From: CAYJPA01 sp964371945 | Lineage (GTDB): Bacteria; Chloroflexota; Chloroflexia; Thermomicrobiales; UBA6265 | DNA length: 64,000 nt | NCBI GenBank assembly: GCA_964371945.1 | Contig: CAYJPA010000014.1 | Span: 15,764-79,763 of the forward strand | Reading direction: 5' to 3' | In this document: piece after piece, positions 53,952 to 63,129 of the stretch | Layout of the letters: every line of letters starts with the position of its first letter | Position numbering within the stretch: the stretch's first letter is position 1 | Program-made: the position numbers and the translations under genes | The notes under the pieces: model-generated | Told to the model about the DNA's origin: nothing | Seen by the model: the letters and a program-made list of their open reading frames with translations, nothing else | Databases searched by the model: none

Positions 53952-54887
53952 ATGACCTCGAAGACTATTGCTTCACCTCCGATTGCCTCATCTGTCACCG
54001 GCCGAGTTTTCATCACCGGTGGCATTGGTTTTGTTGGCCGGAACATCCGCGAAGCGCTGGGTGACCGTCCGATCCGATTGCTCGTTCGCAATAAAGCCGA
54101 GGCACAGGGACTTGAATCGTCCCAGGTCGAGATCGTTGAGGGAGATGTCACCAAACCTGAAACAATTCGAGGCACGATGACTGGATGCCAGGCGGTCATT
54201 CACCTGATCGCGATTATCGAGGAGACCAAGGGTTCCACGTTCGAAGGCGTCATCCACGGCGGGACGGTCAATGTGGTCGACGAGGCGAAGCGAGCCGGCA
54301 TCAGGCGCTTGATCCACATGAGTGCGATGGGCGCTCTGAACAATCCCCAATACCCCTATTTGAAGGCCAAGTGGGACTCGGAACAGGCAGTCAAGACCTC
54401 GGGACTCCCGTGGACCATCTTCCGCCCTTCGGTCATCTTTGGGCCCGGCGACGGCTTCATCAATGTGCTTGCTGATCTGGTGCGAAAAGCTCCGGTTATT
54501 CCGGTTGTGGGCAGCGGCAGAAGCAAGTTTCAGCCGGTGTCGATCATAGAGGTCGCGCTTGCATTTGCGCGTGCTCTCGATGAGCCGACAACCGCGGGGC
54601 ATGTGTTCGATCTCGGCGGACCGGAGATCCTTACCTACGAGGAGATGCTGGATACGATTTCCGCGAAACTGGGCAAGAAAAAGCTGAAGGTTCACGTTCC
54701 AGTGCGGCTCATGAAAGCGGTCGTCAAATCGTCGAAGTTCCTGCCGAAACCGCTCCGCCCGCCCGTCACGCAAGAGCAACTGCGAATGCTCACGTTGGAC
54801 AATTGTTCTCTCGATTCCGCCACGAGCCGTTTGATTGGCCGCCAGCCGCTTCGGCTCCGCGATGGAATCGACTACATCCTCAGATAG
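53952..54887 (+). CDS. NAD(P)-binding protein, complex I NDUFA9-like
   Basis: This protein has 311 residues from ATG 53952 (TAGGAG eight bases before); the open frame to 53868 is not protein-like. It is an atypical short-chain dehydrogenase: nucleotide motif VFITGGIGFVGRNIREAL, the GDVTKPETIRGTM strand, LIHMSAMGALNNPQYPYLKA (Ser and YxxxK-like), WTIFRPSVIFGPGDGF. This set is shared with NDUFA9-type proteins and related sugar-nucleotide epimerases. No other complex I gene is near. Confidence 0.88.
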   Translation: MTSKTIASPPIASSVTGRVFITGGIGFVGRNIREALGDRPIRLLVRNKAEAQGLESSQVEIVEGDVTKPETIRGTMTGCQAVIHLIAIIEETKGSTFEGVIHGGTVNVVDEAKRAGIRRLIHMSAMGALNNPQYPYLKAKWDSEQAVKTSGLPWTIFRPSVIFGPGDGFINVLADLVRKAPVIPVVGSGRSKFQPVSIIEVALAFARALDEPTTAGHVFDLGGPEILTYEEMLDTISAKLGKKKLKVHVPVRLMKAVVKSSKFLPKPLRPPVTQEQLRMLTLDNCSLDSATSRLIGRQPLRLRDGIDYILR

Positions 54888-55091
54888 CACTGACGGTTCT
54901 GGCGTGACACGCGGTTGATGAAGTGTGCAGTCTTGATCGGACTATCGTGACTCGGCCCCGCCACACCCAAGGGGTACCCGGTGCTTCCAGCACTGAGAAC
55001 GTGCGCTTGCATCGAAGCGTTGATCCCCGTTCGTACCCTGATTAAGAATGCACGTTTCATCAACCGCGAACACGACAACAGGTCAGACCTC

Positions 55092-55120
55092 TTGTGCTCT
55101 TTGATTGCCGGTCATATGAT
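55092..55120 (+). promoter_or_regulatory. Promoter for the SelA-like/creatininase operon
   Basis: TTGTGC at 55092-55097 and TATGAT at 55115-55120 are separated by 17 bases. The predicted start point near 55127 leaves about 45 bases to the ATG at 55172. The -35 is weak, the -10 good. Confidence 0.45.
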
Positions 55121-55171
55121 GCCGCGACGCTTGAATCGAAGCTTCGCGACCTCAATTGACGGTGATCTTCC

Positions 55172-56368
55172 ATGGGTGTTTACGATCAACTCGGCGTGCG
55201 GCCGATCATCAATGCCTGCGGCACGCTGACCAGGATAGGCGGCAGCCGGATGGCGCACGAGGTGCTGGCCGCGATGACCGAAGCGGCCGCCTCCTTCGTC
55301 CATATCGACGAACTGCAGGCGCGGGCCGGAAAAGCGATCGCCGAGATCACGGGGGCCGAGGCTGGCTACGTCACCACGGGCGCTGCCGCCGGTCTTGCGC
55401 TGGCGACCGCCGCCTGCGTGGCCGGACTCGATGTCGGCAAGATGGATCGCCTGCCCGACACGACCGGCATGAAAAATGAGATCGTGGTCCAGCGCGGACA
55501 CCGGAACGCGTACGACCATGGCATCCGCGCTGCCGGAATCAAGTTTGTCGAAGTCGGATACCTCGGGTATCCGGGCGCCGGTGGCACGATGCCCTGGCAA
55601 ATCGATGAGGCGATCACCGAACGCACCGCGGCGGTTGCATGCCCGATTCTCGACACGCCTGGCACGATCACCCTGCCGCGGGTTGCCGAGATCGCCCACG
55701 CCAAAGGTGTGCCCGTGATCGTCGACGCCGCCGCCGAATTGCCGCCCCGTTCGAATCTGCGGCGCTTCATTACCGAGGGCGCAGACCTCGTCACGTTTTC
55801 CGGCGGTAAGGCAATCGGCGGACCCCAGGCGAGCGGAATTCTTGCCGGGCGGGCGGATCTGATCGCCTCCGTCGCGCTCCAACATCAAGATATGGATGTC
55901 CGCGAGGAGACCTGGAATCGTCGCGATTTGATCGCCGGCGGAACCGTCCGCGGCATTCCTCATCAGGGTTTCGGACGGGCCATGAAGGTCGGCAGGGAAG
56001 AGATCGTCGGGCTGATCACTGCCCTCAAGCGATACGCGGCCGGCTCCGACGAAGACGACGCGGCGCGATGGTCGGAATCGCTGATCGGCATCGCCGCTCT
56101 AGCCGGCGAGATCGACGGCGTGCTCGTTCATCAACGTTTCAATCCAAAGCGGCCGATTCCTTCCCTAGTCATCGACATCGACGAATCGATCGTCGGGTTT
56201 ACCGCATACGATGTCGTCAACCGTCTGCTCTCGGGCGATCGGCCGATCGCGGTCGCGGAATCGCGCGCGGAGTTCGGTTCGTTGAGCATCAATGCACAGA
56301 GCCTTACAACAGAAGAAGCTGAGTACGTCGGAAATCGCCTACGGCATGTGCTGCTGGGCGGAAATTAA
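55172..56368 (+). CDS. SelA-like PLP-dependent enzyme
   Basis: This 398-residue fold-I PLP enzyme belongs to the L-seryl-tRNA selenium transferase-like group, which also contains D-glucosaminate-6-phosphate ammonia-lyase and related enzymes. It opens MGVYDQLGVRPIINACGTLT and has TTGAAAGLALATAACVAG for phosphate contacts, PVIVDAAAELPPRSNLRR for the ring Asp, and TFSGGKAIGGPQASGIL with the Schiff-base Lys. True SelA is larger and acts with a Sec-tRNA system not seen here, so a catabolic lyase is preferred. It is followed after 30 bases by a creatininase-family gene. Confidence 0.87.
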   Translation: MGVYDQLGVRPIINACGTLTRIGGSRMAHEVLAAMTEAAASFVHIDELQARAGKAIAEITGAEAGYVTTGAAAGLALATAACVAGLDVGKMDRLPDTTGMKNEIVVQRGHRNAYDHGIRAAGIKFVEVGYLGYPGAGGTMPWQIDEAITERTAAVACPILDTPGTITLPRVAEIAHAKGVPVIVDAAAELPPRSNLRRFITEGADLVTFSGGKAIGGPQASGILAGRADLIASVALQHQDMDVREETWNRRDLIAGGTVRGIPHQGFGRAMKVGREEIVGLITALKRYAAGSDEDDAARWSESLIGIAALAGEIDGVLVHQRFNPKRPIPSLVIDIDESIVGFTAYDVVNRLLSGDRPIAVAESRAEFGSLSINAQSLTTEEAEYVGNRLRHVLLGGN

Positions 56369-56398
56369 CCATTCGTCGCAACAGAAGGGGGCGTTGAC

Positions 56399-57226
56399 AT
56401 GCTGATCCGACCGCCGTCCGGCAAAAAAGTTCTGTGGCAAGAGATGCTCAGGCACGAGCTCCTGACGGCGCTCGAACAGCGGCCGGTGGTGATCCTTCCG
56501 GTCGGTTCAGTCGAGCAGCACGGTCCACACTGCCCGCAAGATGTCGATATCAGCATTCCCTACCACCTGGCGATCCGCACGGCAGAAGCGGTCACCGACT
56601 TTCCGGTCATCGTCGCGCCGCCGCTGATGTACGGCTTCACGCACTACAACATGGGCGAGGTAGGCACGATCACCCTCGGACTCGATCTCTTCGTCAACGT
56701 GCTGTGCGATATCGCCCGCTCGATCTGGAAGAACGGGTTCCACCGGATCATCATGCTGAACGGCCACGGCGGAAACATGGCGCCGAACTGGACCGCCTCG
56801 GTGAAGCTCGCCGAAGACGATATCTGGGCGCTCGCCCTGACCTACTGGAACATGGCGCCCGACGAGCTGCTCGCGATGAGCGAAGCGGACGAGGGCAGCA
56901 TCGGCCACGGCGGCGAATGGGAAACCAGTCTCCAGCTCTACCTACGAAATGAGCTTGTCGACATGAAACTGGCGGTCAAAGACGAGTGGCGACAGAAGTT
57001 CAGCAAGGATGTTCAGAAGTTCGCGCAGTTTCCGGAGCGCCGGCGTGAAATGGCGCACGGTGTGATGGGGGATCCATTTGTCGCGTCGGCCGAGAAGGGC
57101 GAGAAACTTTTCAACGTCTTCGTGGAGCGGCTCTCGCATCTTTGCCGCGACTACCACGAGTCGGACCCTCCGGGCTACTTGGAGTTCGGCAGCCACTGCC
57201 CGCAATACCCGCTGAGCTCTCAGTAA
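56399..57226 (+). CDS. Creatininase family amidohydrolase
   Basis: This 275-residue metal-dependent hydrolase has the metal site motifs VGSVEQHGPHCPQDVDISIP (Glu, His, Asp), HYNMGEVGTITLGL and MLNGHGGNMAPNWTASVKLA, then IGHGGEWETSLQLYL with the final Glu. Length and motif order fit the creatininase family, which includes creatinine amidohydrolase and the formamide hydrolases of riboflavin/F420-like pathways. ATG 56399 has AGGGGG ten bases before. In an operon with a SelA-like lyase it may act in degrading an amide or cyclic amine. Confidence 0.91.
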   Translation: MLIRPPSGKKVLWQEMLRHELLTALEQRPVVILPVGSVEQHGPHCPQDVDISIPYHLAIRTAEAVTDFPVIVAPPLMYGFTHYNMGEVGTITLGLDLFVNVLCDIARSIWKNGFHRIIMLNGHGGNMAPNWTASVKLAEDDIWALALTYWNMAPDELLAMSEADEGSIGHGGEWETSLQLYLRNELVDMKLAVKDEWRQKFSKDVQKFAQFPERRREMAHGVMGDPFVASAEKGEKLFNVFVERLSHLCRDYHESDPPGYLEFGSHCPQYPLSSQ

Positions 57227-57261
57227 TGCCGGCGGATCACCGTACGACGTCGCCGAGAGTA

Positions 57262-57711
57262 TTAGCCTAAAGCGTAGCGAAAGAGCACACGATCCTCGCC
57301 TGGGCCGTCGTAGCCGGCGGCGGTTTCGATGATCTCAAAGCCGATCGAGCGATGGAAGGCGATCGAGCTTGCGTTGACCGTCGACGTGACGCAATGCACC
57401 TCGGAGCAACCGATCAAGTGGACGGCATCGAAAAAGCGCTCGTAGAGCTGACGACCGAGCCCTAAACCGCGTGCCTGGGGATCGACGCCGACAAAGTGCA
57501 CGTAAGCCTGCTCAGGGTACGTTTGCGATCGAAATCCGACAATGAATCCGCGAATCCGGCCGTCCTCGACCGCGACAAAACTCGTGTCGCGGAAATGGAC
57601 GAAGAAGAGCTTCGGCAGCATATCGGCCATCCGACGGCCGCCCCACCACTCGTCGACGACAGTGATGATCGGTGCGTAATCGGATGGTTCGACATTGCGG
57701 AATTCCAGCAC
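57262..57711 (-). CDS. GNAT family N-acetyltransferase
   Basis: This 149-residue protein starts at GTG 57711 (GGAAG upstream), nine bases after the ABC exporter stop. The acetyl-CoA site is VHFVGVDPQARGLGLGRQLY with the RGLGLG P-loop, followed by CVTSTVNASSIAFHRSIGFE. The fold is complete. The acceptor is unknown; cotranscription with an exporter suggests a joint role in modifying and exporting, or in resisting, a small molecule. Confidence 0.85.
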   Translation of the reverse strand: MLEFRNVEPSDYAPIITVVDEWWGGRRMADMLPKLFFVHFRDTSFVAVEDGRIRGFIVGFRSQTYPEQAYVHFVGVDPQARGLGLGRQLYERFFDAVHLIGCSEVHCVTSTVNASSIAFHRSIGFEIIETAAGYDGPGEDRVLFRYALG

Positions 57712-57720
57712 GCACTTCCT

Positions 57721-59640
57721 CTATCGATAACTCGCCGCCTGCAGCTCGAAGAGATTGGCGTACTGCCCGCCCAGGAGCACGAGCTCCTCATGCGTGCCGG
57801 ACTCGATCAATCTACCCTCGTCGAGGACCAGGATTTTATCGGCTTTGCGCGCGGTCGAAAAGCGGTGCGAAATGAAGATCGCCATCTTGCCGGCCGCGAG
57901 ATCACGTATCCGCTCGAACAGTTCGTGCTCGGCCTGGGCATCGAGCGACGCCGTCGGCTCATCCAGAATCAGGATCTGAGCATCGCGCATGAACGCTCGC
58001 GCCAACGCGACCTTTTGCCACTCGCCGCCGGAGAGCTCATGGCCCTCGTCGAACCACTTGCCGAGATTCGTTTCGTACCCTTTCGGCAATGACCCAATCA
58101 CGCTGTCCGCGCCGCTGCGTTCTGCGGCAGTCGTCACCGCTGCCAGATCATCGACCTGACTCACGCTTCCGACCCCGATGTTCTCGCGCGCGCTCAACTG
58201 ATACGCCGCGTAATCCTGGAACATCATGCCGAATTGCGAGCGCAGCTCCTTGGGGTCATAGTCGCGGATATCGTGGCCATCGATCAGGATGCGACCCTCG
58301 GTCGGGTCGTATAGACGGCCGACAAGCTTCACGATGGTCGATTTGCCCGCGCCGTTCCGTCCAACGAGCGCGACCGTTTCACCCGGTTCGATCGAGAACG
58401 ACACATCTTCGATCGCCGCGGTCACCTTGCCTGGATATCGATAGGTGACATTCTGAAACTCGATCCCTCGCGTGAACGGTACTTGGACGAGAACCGGGTT
58501 CGCCGGCGCGGCAATTTTTGGCTCGCGATCGAGCAGGTCGTAGAGGGTCGAGAGATAAAGACCGTGCTCGTAAATGCCCTGCACGCCTCCGAGAACGCCC
58601 TGGAATGCCCCTTGCACCTGCTGTACCGCCTGCGAGTAGACCGTGAGCGCACCGATCGAGATCGTTCCGCGCAGAGCAAGCACGGCAACGTACAGGAAGG
58701 TCCCGATTGCCGCAATGATCGTCAAAGATCCCCATGCAAATGAGGCAATGTACCGGCGAACCAGTAGGGTTTTGGTCTCCTCGTAGTATTCGGACGAGAT
58801 TGTGCGATAGCGGTCTATAAAATGGTCGCCCAGCGTAAAGAGCTTGATCTCCTTGTTGAACGAGTCGGTCGTCAGGAGCGAGGTCAGATAGGACATCAGG
58901 CGGCGAATCGGAGACTGTCGCCGCATCATCTGGAAACCCCACCAGCCGTATCGAGAACCCGAAATGAAGGCAGGGATGGGCGTCAACAGCGTCGCGACCG
59001 CAACCCACGGCGAGAGACTGGCGAGCAACGCGATCATCGTGGCGAAAGTGATCAGCGAGCGGACGAGACTGAAGACGCCCGAGACCATCTGAACCGGCCG
59101 GTTCGCCGATTCGCGTTGCGCCTGCTGGAGCTGGTCGTAATAGGTCGCGTTTTCGAAGTCCGCGAGATCGAGCGTGTTGGCGTGCTCCATGATCAAGAGT
59201 TGAACATGGATCGAAAGCCGCTCCTGAAGTAGCTGCTGGCAGATGTTGCCGCCGGTTTGGAGAAGACTAGCGCCGAGGAAGAGCACAAGCTGGGCGATCG
59301 CCAGAACGGCGACCGGCCGGATGTGGTCGTCGCCAGCGCCGGACTGGATGCCTTCGACCACCTCATCAATGAGGCGGCCGGCGAGCCACACCTGAAGTGC
59401 GGGAATGACGCTTTGGGCAATCGTGACGACGCCGAGACCACCGGTCAGCAACCTGCTCGAGGACCACACGAGCTGGAAAACCCGAACCGTCGCGCGCCAG
59501 GTGCCGCTAACACCGGAGCGCACGGCTGCCAGGTTCAGCTTTTTGCGCGGCGCGTCCCCGTTTTTTGGGGTCGGCTTATGACCGTTCTGCGCGTGCAAAC
59601 CGCGAACGTGCGCCGGTCGTCCTTGTCCTTGAAAATCCAA
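57721..59640 (-). CDS. ABC exporter, fused membrane and ATPase domains
   Basis: This 639-residue half-transporter begins with a Lys/Arg-rich stretch of about 45 residues, followed by six membrane helices (residues about 55-370), then an ABC domain with Walker A VGRNGAGKSTIVKLVG, Q-loop MMFQDYAAYQLSARENIGVG, signature HELSGGEWQKVALARAF and Walker B QILILDEPTASLDAQ. Type IV exporter topology. TTG 59640 is the only reasonable start. It probably works as a homodimer since no partner gene is adjacent; a GNAT enzyme follows. Confidence 0.91.
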   Translation of the reverse strand: MDFQGQGRPAHVRGLHAQNGHKPTPKNGDAPRKKLNLAAVRSGVSGTWRATVRVFQLVWSSSRLLTGGLGVVTIAQSVIPALQVWLAGRLIDEVVEGIQSGAGDDHIRPVAVLAIAQLVLFLGASLLQTGGNICQQLLQERLSIHVQLLIMEHANTLDLADFENATYYDQLQQAQRESANRPVQMVSGVFSLVRSLITFATMIALLASLSPWVAVATLLTPIPAFISGSRYGWWGFQMMRRQSPIRRLMSYLTSLLTTDSFNKEIKLFTLGDHFIDRYRTISSEYYEETKTLLVRRYIASFAWGSLTIIAAIGTFLYVAVLALRGTISIGALTVYSQAVQQVQGAFQGVLGGVQGIYEHGLYLSTLYDLLDREPKIAAPANPVLVQVPFTRGIEFQNVTYRYPGKVTAAIEDVSFSIEPGETVALVGRNGAGKSTIVKLVGRLYDPTEGRILIDGHDIRDYDPKELRSQFGMMFQDYAAYQLSARENIGVGSVSQVDDLAAVTTAAERSGADSVIGSLPKGYETNLGKWFDEGHELSGGEWQKVALARAFMRDAQILILDEPTASLDAQAEHELFERIRDLAAGKMAIFISHRFSTARKADKILVLDEGRLIESGTHEELVLLGGQYANLFELQAASYR

Positions 59641-60004
59641 TGTTCATCCTGATGTCGTGGCTGAGTTTCGTCACCATGCATGATCGCCGGTGCAACGGAC
59701 GCAAACAACCGCCCGTCTGGTTAGTCCATTCGAGCAGGGAGCGCAAAAGGGAAAGGGCGTTTGGCAGGCGCTCCCCGTTGCGCCTGCCCGGGGGAGTTTT
59801 GAGGTTCATGGCGGGGGACCAGATGAGGAGATGCGGCCGACCGGGCCGAGCGGCGTATTCGAGGATGGGAACCACTCTGAGGTTAGCCGAGCCCCACGCC
59901 TGCAAACACCCTGAAATGTGTCCTAGAAGTCCTAACGGAGCGATTCCATCAGTCCTATCAAACATACCGAATGAACAGAGGAGGCTCGACCAAGTGGCGT
60001 CAGA
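59641..60004. other. Intergenic region with strong hairpins
   Basis: The 364 bases between the exporter start and the DUF4388 stop hold no gene I can support. A perfect nine-bp stem, GGCAGGCGC (59764-59772) with GCGCCTGCC (59781-59789), lies in the middle, next to further GC-rich complementarity around 59835-59860. It could be a terminator for the leftward DUF4388 gene, a dispersed repeat, or a small RNA. Confidence 0.4.
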
Positions 60005-60745
60005 CTAGAGATCGAATCGGAGCGGCGGTTCGCCGGCAATGATGTAGCCGCGCTCGAGGAGTGAGATCACTGTTCGCTTTAGCGTCATCTGATCCAGCGG
60101 AAGCGTCGACCCCAGTCGATCGAGGCAAGACGATCCCCGGTCGACATTCAGTGCTACCAGAAGCTCTGCATCCGTCAGCATATGGGACACGAGCGCAAGC
60201 TGAACATTGATCCGCAATTGCACATCTGAGGCGGGCAACAATCGCTCCATGACGTGCGCCGAAACAGTCTCCACATGACGTCGACCGGCCTCCCGCAGCA
60301 ACTGATCAGTTTCGAGCGGCACGATCTCGATTCCGAGCGGAATCGGCTCGTCGCCGTGGTGCATGAAGGTCGCCCGCTCGAGCGCCAATACTCTGCTCAG
60401 CACTTGTATTGCCTGTTCCTCGATGCCCGCGGCCAGATCGGCCACGGTAATCGCGCCCTCGCGAACCAGCACGCTGCCAAGCGCTTGATCACGGGCGACC
60501 GTTCTGCGACCTCGCAGCACGTCGTGGAGATAGTTTGGTTGAACTGAGCCCCTTTGCAGGAGCAGATGACCCAATCGGAGCGAACGGTGTGACGAGGTGG
60601 CATAGATCACGCGGCCGCGAAAGACGTGAAGACCGTATGCATCGGACTCGCAAACAATCTGAATCTTCCCTGAGCGCCGGTGGATGCCGAGCGCGTCGAG
60701 AATCTCGGGCGCGCCCAGAGACACCCCGTTGAACTCAATCGACAT
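60005..60745 (-). CDS. DUF4388 domain protein
   Basis: This protein has 246 residues from ATG 60745; the frame is open to 60997 but the extra part is not protein-like. It opens MSIEFNGVSLGAPEILDALG and continues RRSGKIQIVCES, the DUF4388 (PATAN-like) pattern found in bacterial signalling proteins. The middle has VLVREGAITVADLAAGIEEQ and the C terminus has winged-helix-like LTDAELLVALNVDRGSSCLD and MTLKRTVISLLERGYIIAGE. No kinase or receiver domain is attached. Probably a regulatory adaptor. Confidence 0.82.
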   Translation of the reverse strand: MSIEFNGVSLGAPEILDALGIHRRSGKIQIVCESDAYGLHVFRGRVIYATSSHRSLRLGHLLLQRGSVQPNYLHDVLRGRRTVARDQALGSVLVREGAITVADLAAGIEEQAIQVLSRVLALERATFMHHGDEPIPLGIEIVPLETDQLLREAGRRHVETVSAHVMERLLPASDVQLRINVQLALVSHMLTDAELLVALNVDRGSSCLDRLGSTLPLDQMTLKRTVISLLERGYIIAGEPPLRFDL

Positions 60746-60903
60746 GGTTAGTCGAGGTCTCCCTTGCTGCCCCCCGAATGACGCCGCACCGATGCAATGG
60801 CGGAACGCTTGTAGCCCAATAGTACTAGGGCATTTCACTTGACTCCATGTCCCATGGTCCCAATCAGGCCGGTACCTACGTCCCCGGTCTGAGAACACTG
60901 CTC

Positions 60904-60932
60904 TTGCTAGCTTGCGCGGGCTCACGTATAAG
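60904..60932 (+). promoter_or_regulatory. Promoter for the acoABC-like operon
   Basis: TTGCTA (60904-60909) and TATAAG (60927-60932) are spaced exactly 17 bases apart. The expected start near 60939 leaves about 84 bases of leader before ATG 61023, which has GGAGG upstream. No competing promoter is as good. Confidence 0.6.
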
Positions 60933-61022
60933 AGCGTCAACACCAGCGCGTCGACGTCGGAGAGCTCAAAGATGCATGTGCCGGGAGCCGGACGCATGCC
61001 ACGTGCCTAACGGAGGTGAGGG

Positions 61023-62015
61023 ATGTCGGTCAGCACAACGTCGCCGGTCGCCGCGATCGACCGCGAGAAACTGCTCAGCATGTACGAGATCATGGTGCGG
61101 ATCCGCACATTCGAGGACGCCGCCGGCAAGAATTTCGCCGGCGGTCTCATTCCCGGCTTCGTCCACCTCTATGCAGGTGAGGAAGCTGTCGCCGTCGGCG
61201 TCTGTGCGCACTTGACCGACCGCGACTACATCACCAGCACCCACCGGGGCCACGGACACTGCATCGCCAAGGGCGTCGATATCCCGGGCATGGTCGCCGA
61301 GCTGATGGGCAAGGCGACCGGCATCTGCAAGGGCAAAGGCGGGTCGATGCACATCGCCGATGTCGACAAAGGGATGCTCGGCGCCAACGGTATCGTTGGC
61401 GGTGGTCCGCCGCTGGCCGCCGGCGCCGCGCTCACGGCGAAAACGCTGGGAACCGGCGGCGTCGCGATCTGCTTCTTCGGGGATGGCGCCTCCAATCAGG
61501 GCACCTTCCATGAGGCGCTGAATCTGGCCGCGATCTGGAAACTCCCGGTCGTTTTTGTCTGCGAGAACAATGGCTACGCCGAATCCACCCCGGTGCACTA
61601 TCACTGCTCCGCGACCGATATCGCAAACCGGGCGTCGGCGTACGAGATCCCGGGGGTCGTGGTCGACGGTCTCGATCTCTTCGCGGTCTACGAAGCCGCC
61701 GGTGAAGCGATCGCGCGAGCCCGCCGCGGCGAAGGTCCCACCCTGCTCGAAGCAAAAACCTACCGCTACTACGGCCACTTCCAGGGCGACCAGGTCACGT
61801 ATCGAACAGACGAAGAGCTGAATCGTTACAAATCGCGCGATGCGATCCAGGCGGTGCGGAACTACACCACTGGGCACGGGATCGCGACCGCGGCCGAGCT
61901 CGACGCGATCGATGTCCGCGTACAGGCCGATCTTGATCAAGCGTGGGTCGACGCGAAGGCCGCCGCCTGGCCCACACCGGAATCAGCGCTCGAGGACGTT
62001 TACGTTTCGTACTAG
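61023..62015 (+). CDS. acoA: Acetoin/pyruvate dehydrogenase E1 alpha subunit
   Basis: This 330-residue thiamine-dependent subunit has VRIRTFEDAAGKNFAGGLIP near the N terminus, GHGHCIAKGVDIPGMVAELM, the GGKGGSMH-like GKGGSMHIADVDKGMLGANG and the thiamine motif FFGDGASNQGTFHEALNLAA, closing in VCENNGYAESTP. It lacks the phosphorylation loop of eukaryotic PDH. The three-gene order E1 alpha, E1 beta, hydrolase-type E2 is that of acetoin dehydrogenase (AcoABC). A strong ribosome site (GGAGGTGAGG) precedes the ATG. Confidence 0.9.
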   Translation: MSVSTTSPVAAIDREKLLSMYEIMVRIRTFEDAAGKNFAGGLIPGFVHLYAGEEAVAVGVCAHLTDRDYITSTHRGHGHCIAKGVDIPGMVAELMGKATGICKGKGGSMHIADVDKGMLGANGIVGGGPPLAAGAALTAKTLGTGGVAICFFGDGASNQGTFHEALNLAAIWKLPVVFVCENNGYAESTPVHYHCSATDIANRASAYEIPGVVVDGLDLFAVYEAAGEAIARARRGEGPTLLEAKTYRYYGHFQGDQVTYRTDEELNRYKSRDAIQAVRNYTTGHGIATAAELDAIDVRVQADLDQAWVDAKAAAWPTPESALEDVYVSY

Positions 62016-62075
62016 TCGAGTCGTGATTATGTCGAGCCGACCCACGTGTCGGTTGCCCCGCGGAGGAAGAGCACC

Positions 62076-63101
62076 ATGGTTGTAACAGCGCGCACCCGGA
62101 CCATGACGTACGGCGACGCGATCAACGACGCCATCTGCGTCGCCATGCGCGAGGACCCCACGGTCATCCTCATGGGTGAGGATGTCGCCGGTGGAGCAGA
62201 CGTCGATCACCTCGTCAATCAAGACGCCTGGGGCGGTCCGATGGGCATCACCAAAGGGCTCGTCCAGGAATTCGGACGGAACCGCATCCTCGACACCCCG
62301 ATCACCGAGGCCGGCTTCATCGGCGCGGCCGTCGGTGCGGCCACGACCGGTCTCAGACCGATCGCGGATTTGATGTTCGTCGATTTCTTCGGTTGCTGCA
62401 TGGATCAGATTTTCGATCAGGGGGCCAAGCTCCGCTATATGTTCGGAGGCAAGGCGAAGTGCCCGCTTGTCATCCGCACGATGATCGGCGCGGGCGTCAG
62501 CGCCGCCGGTCAGCACTCCGGCTGCCATTACTCCGTTTTCACGCACATGCCCGGGATCAAGTGCATTGCCCCGTCGACGCCGGCCGACGCACGAGGGCTT
62601 TTGTTGAGCGCGGTTCGCGACGACGATCTGGTGATGTTCTTCGAGAACAAGGTTCTGTACGCGATGAAAGGTGAAGTCCCCGAGGGCGACGAGGGAATCC
62701 CGCTCGGAAAGGCCGACATCAAGCGAGCCGGCACGGATGTGACCATCGTCGCGATCTCGCGCATGGTGCAGATGTCGCTCGCGGCGGCGGCGGCGCTGTC
62801 CGAAGAGGGAATCGAAGCGGAGATCGTCGATCCGCGTACGCTTTCGCCGCTGGATGAGGACGCGATCTTCAGTTCGGTCAAGAAAACCCATCACCTGGTG
62901 ATCGTGGACGAGGACAATCCACGCTGCAGCATGGCGACCGATATCGCCGCTCTGGTGGCCGACAAGGGCTTCGACCTGCTCGACGCGCCGATCAAGATCG
63001 TCTCCGCGCCCCACACCCCGGTGCCCTTTAGCCCGCCGATGGAGCAGTTCTACATTCCCAGCCCTGAGAAGATCGCCGAAACGGTGCGGTCGATTCTTTA
63101 G
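62076..63101 (+). CDS. acoB: Acetoin/pyruvate dehydrogenase E1 beta subunit
   Basis: This protein has 341 residues from ATG 62076, with GGAGGAAG eight bases before; an ATG at 62046 lies before the ribosome site. It has the Pyr domain MTYGDAINDAICVAMREDPT, ILMGEDVAGGADVDHL, DTPITEAGFIGAAVGAATTG (Glu activates thiamine) and a C-terminal transketolase domain with AEIVDPRTLSPLDEDAIFSS and VIVDEDNPRCSMATDI. It pairs with the preceding subunit into a heterotetramer. Confidence 0.92.
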   Translation: MVVTARTRTMTYGDAINDAICVAMREDPTVILMGEDVAGGADVDHLVNQDAWGGPMGITKGLVQEFGRNRILDTPITEAGFIGAAVGAATTGLRPIADLMFVDFFGCCMDQIFDQGAKLRYMFGGKAKCPLVIRTMIGAGVSAAGQHSGCHYSVFTHMPGIKCIAPSTPADARGLLLSAVRDDDLVMFFENKVLYAMKGEVPEGDEGIPLGKADIKRAGTDVTIVAISRMVQMSLAAAAALSEEGIEAEIVDPRTLSPLDEDAIFSSVKKTHHLVIVDEDNPRCSMATDIAALVADKGFDLLDAPIKIVSAPHTPVPFSPPMEQFYIPSPEKIAETVRSIL

Positions 63102-63129
63102 TCGTCACTCGCAGCAGCCGGAGGCATCG

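Noticed and set aside
59576..59965. 129-residue minus-strand frame before the ABC exporter
   Set aside because: Composition is Arg/Leu/Ser-rich, it has no domain match I recognise, and it overlaps the exporter start in another frame. Treated as non-coding.
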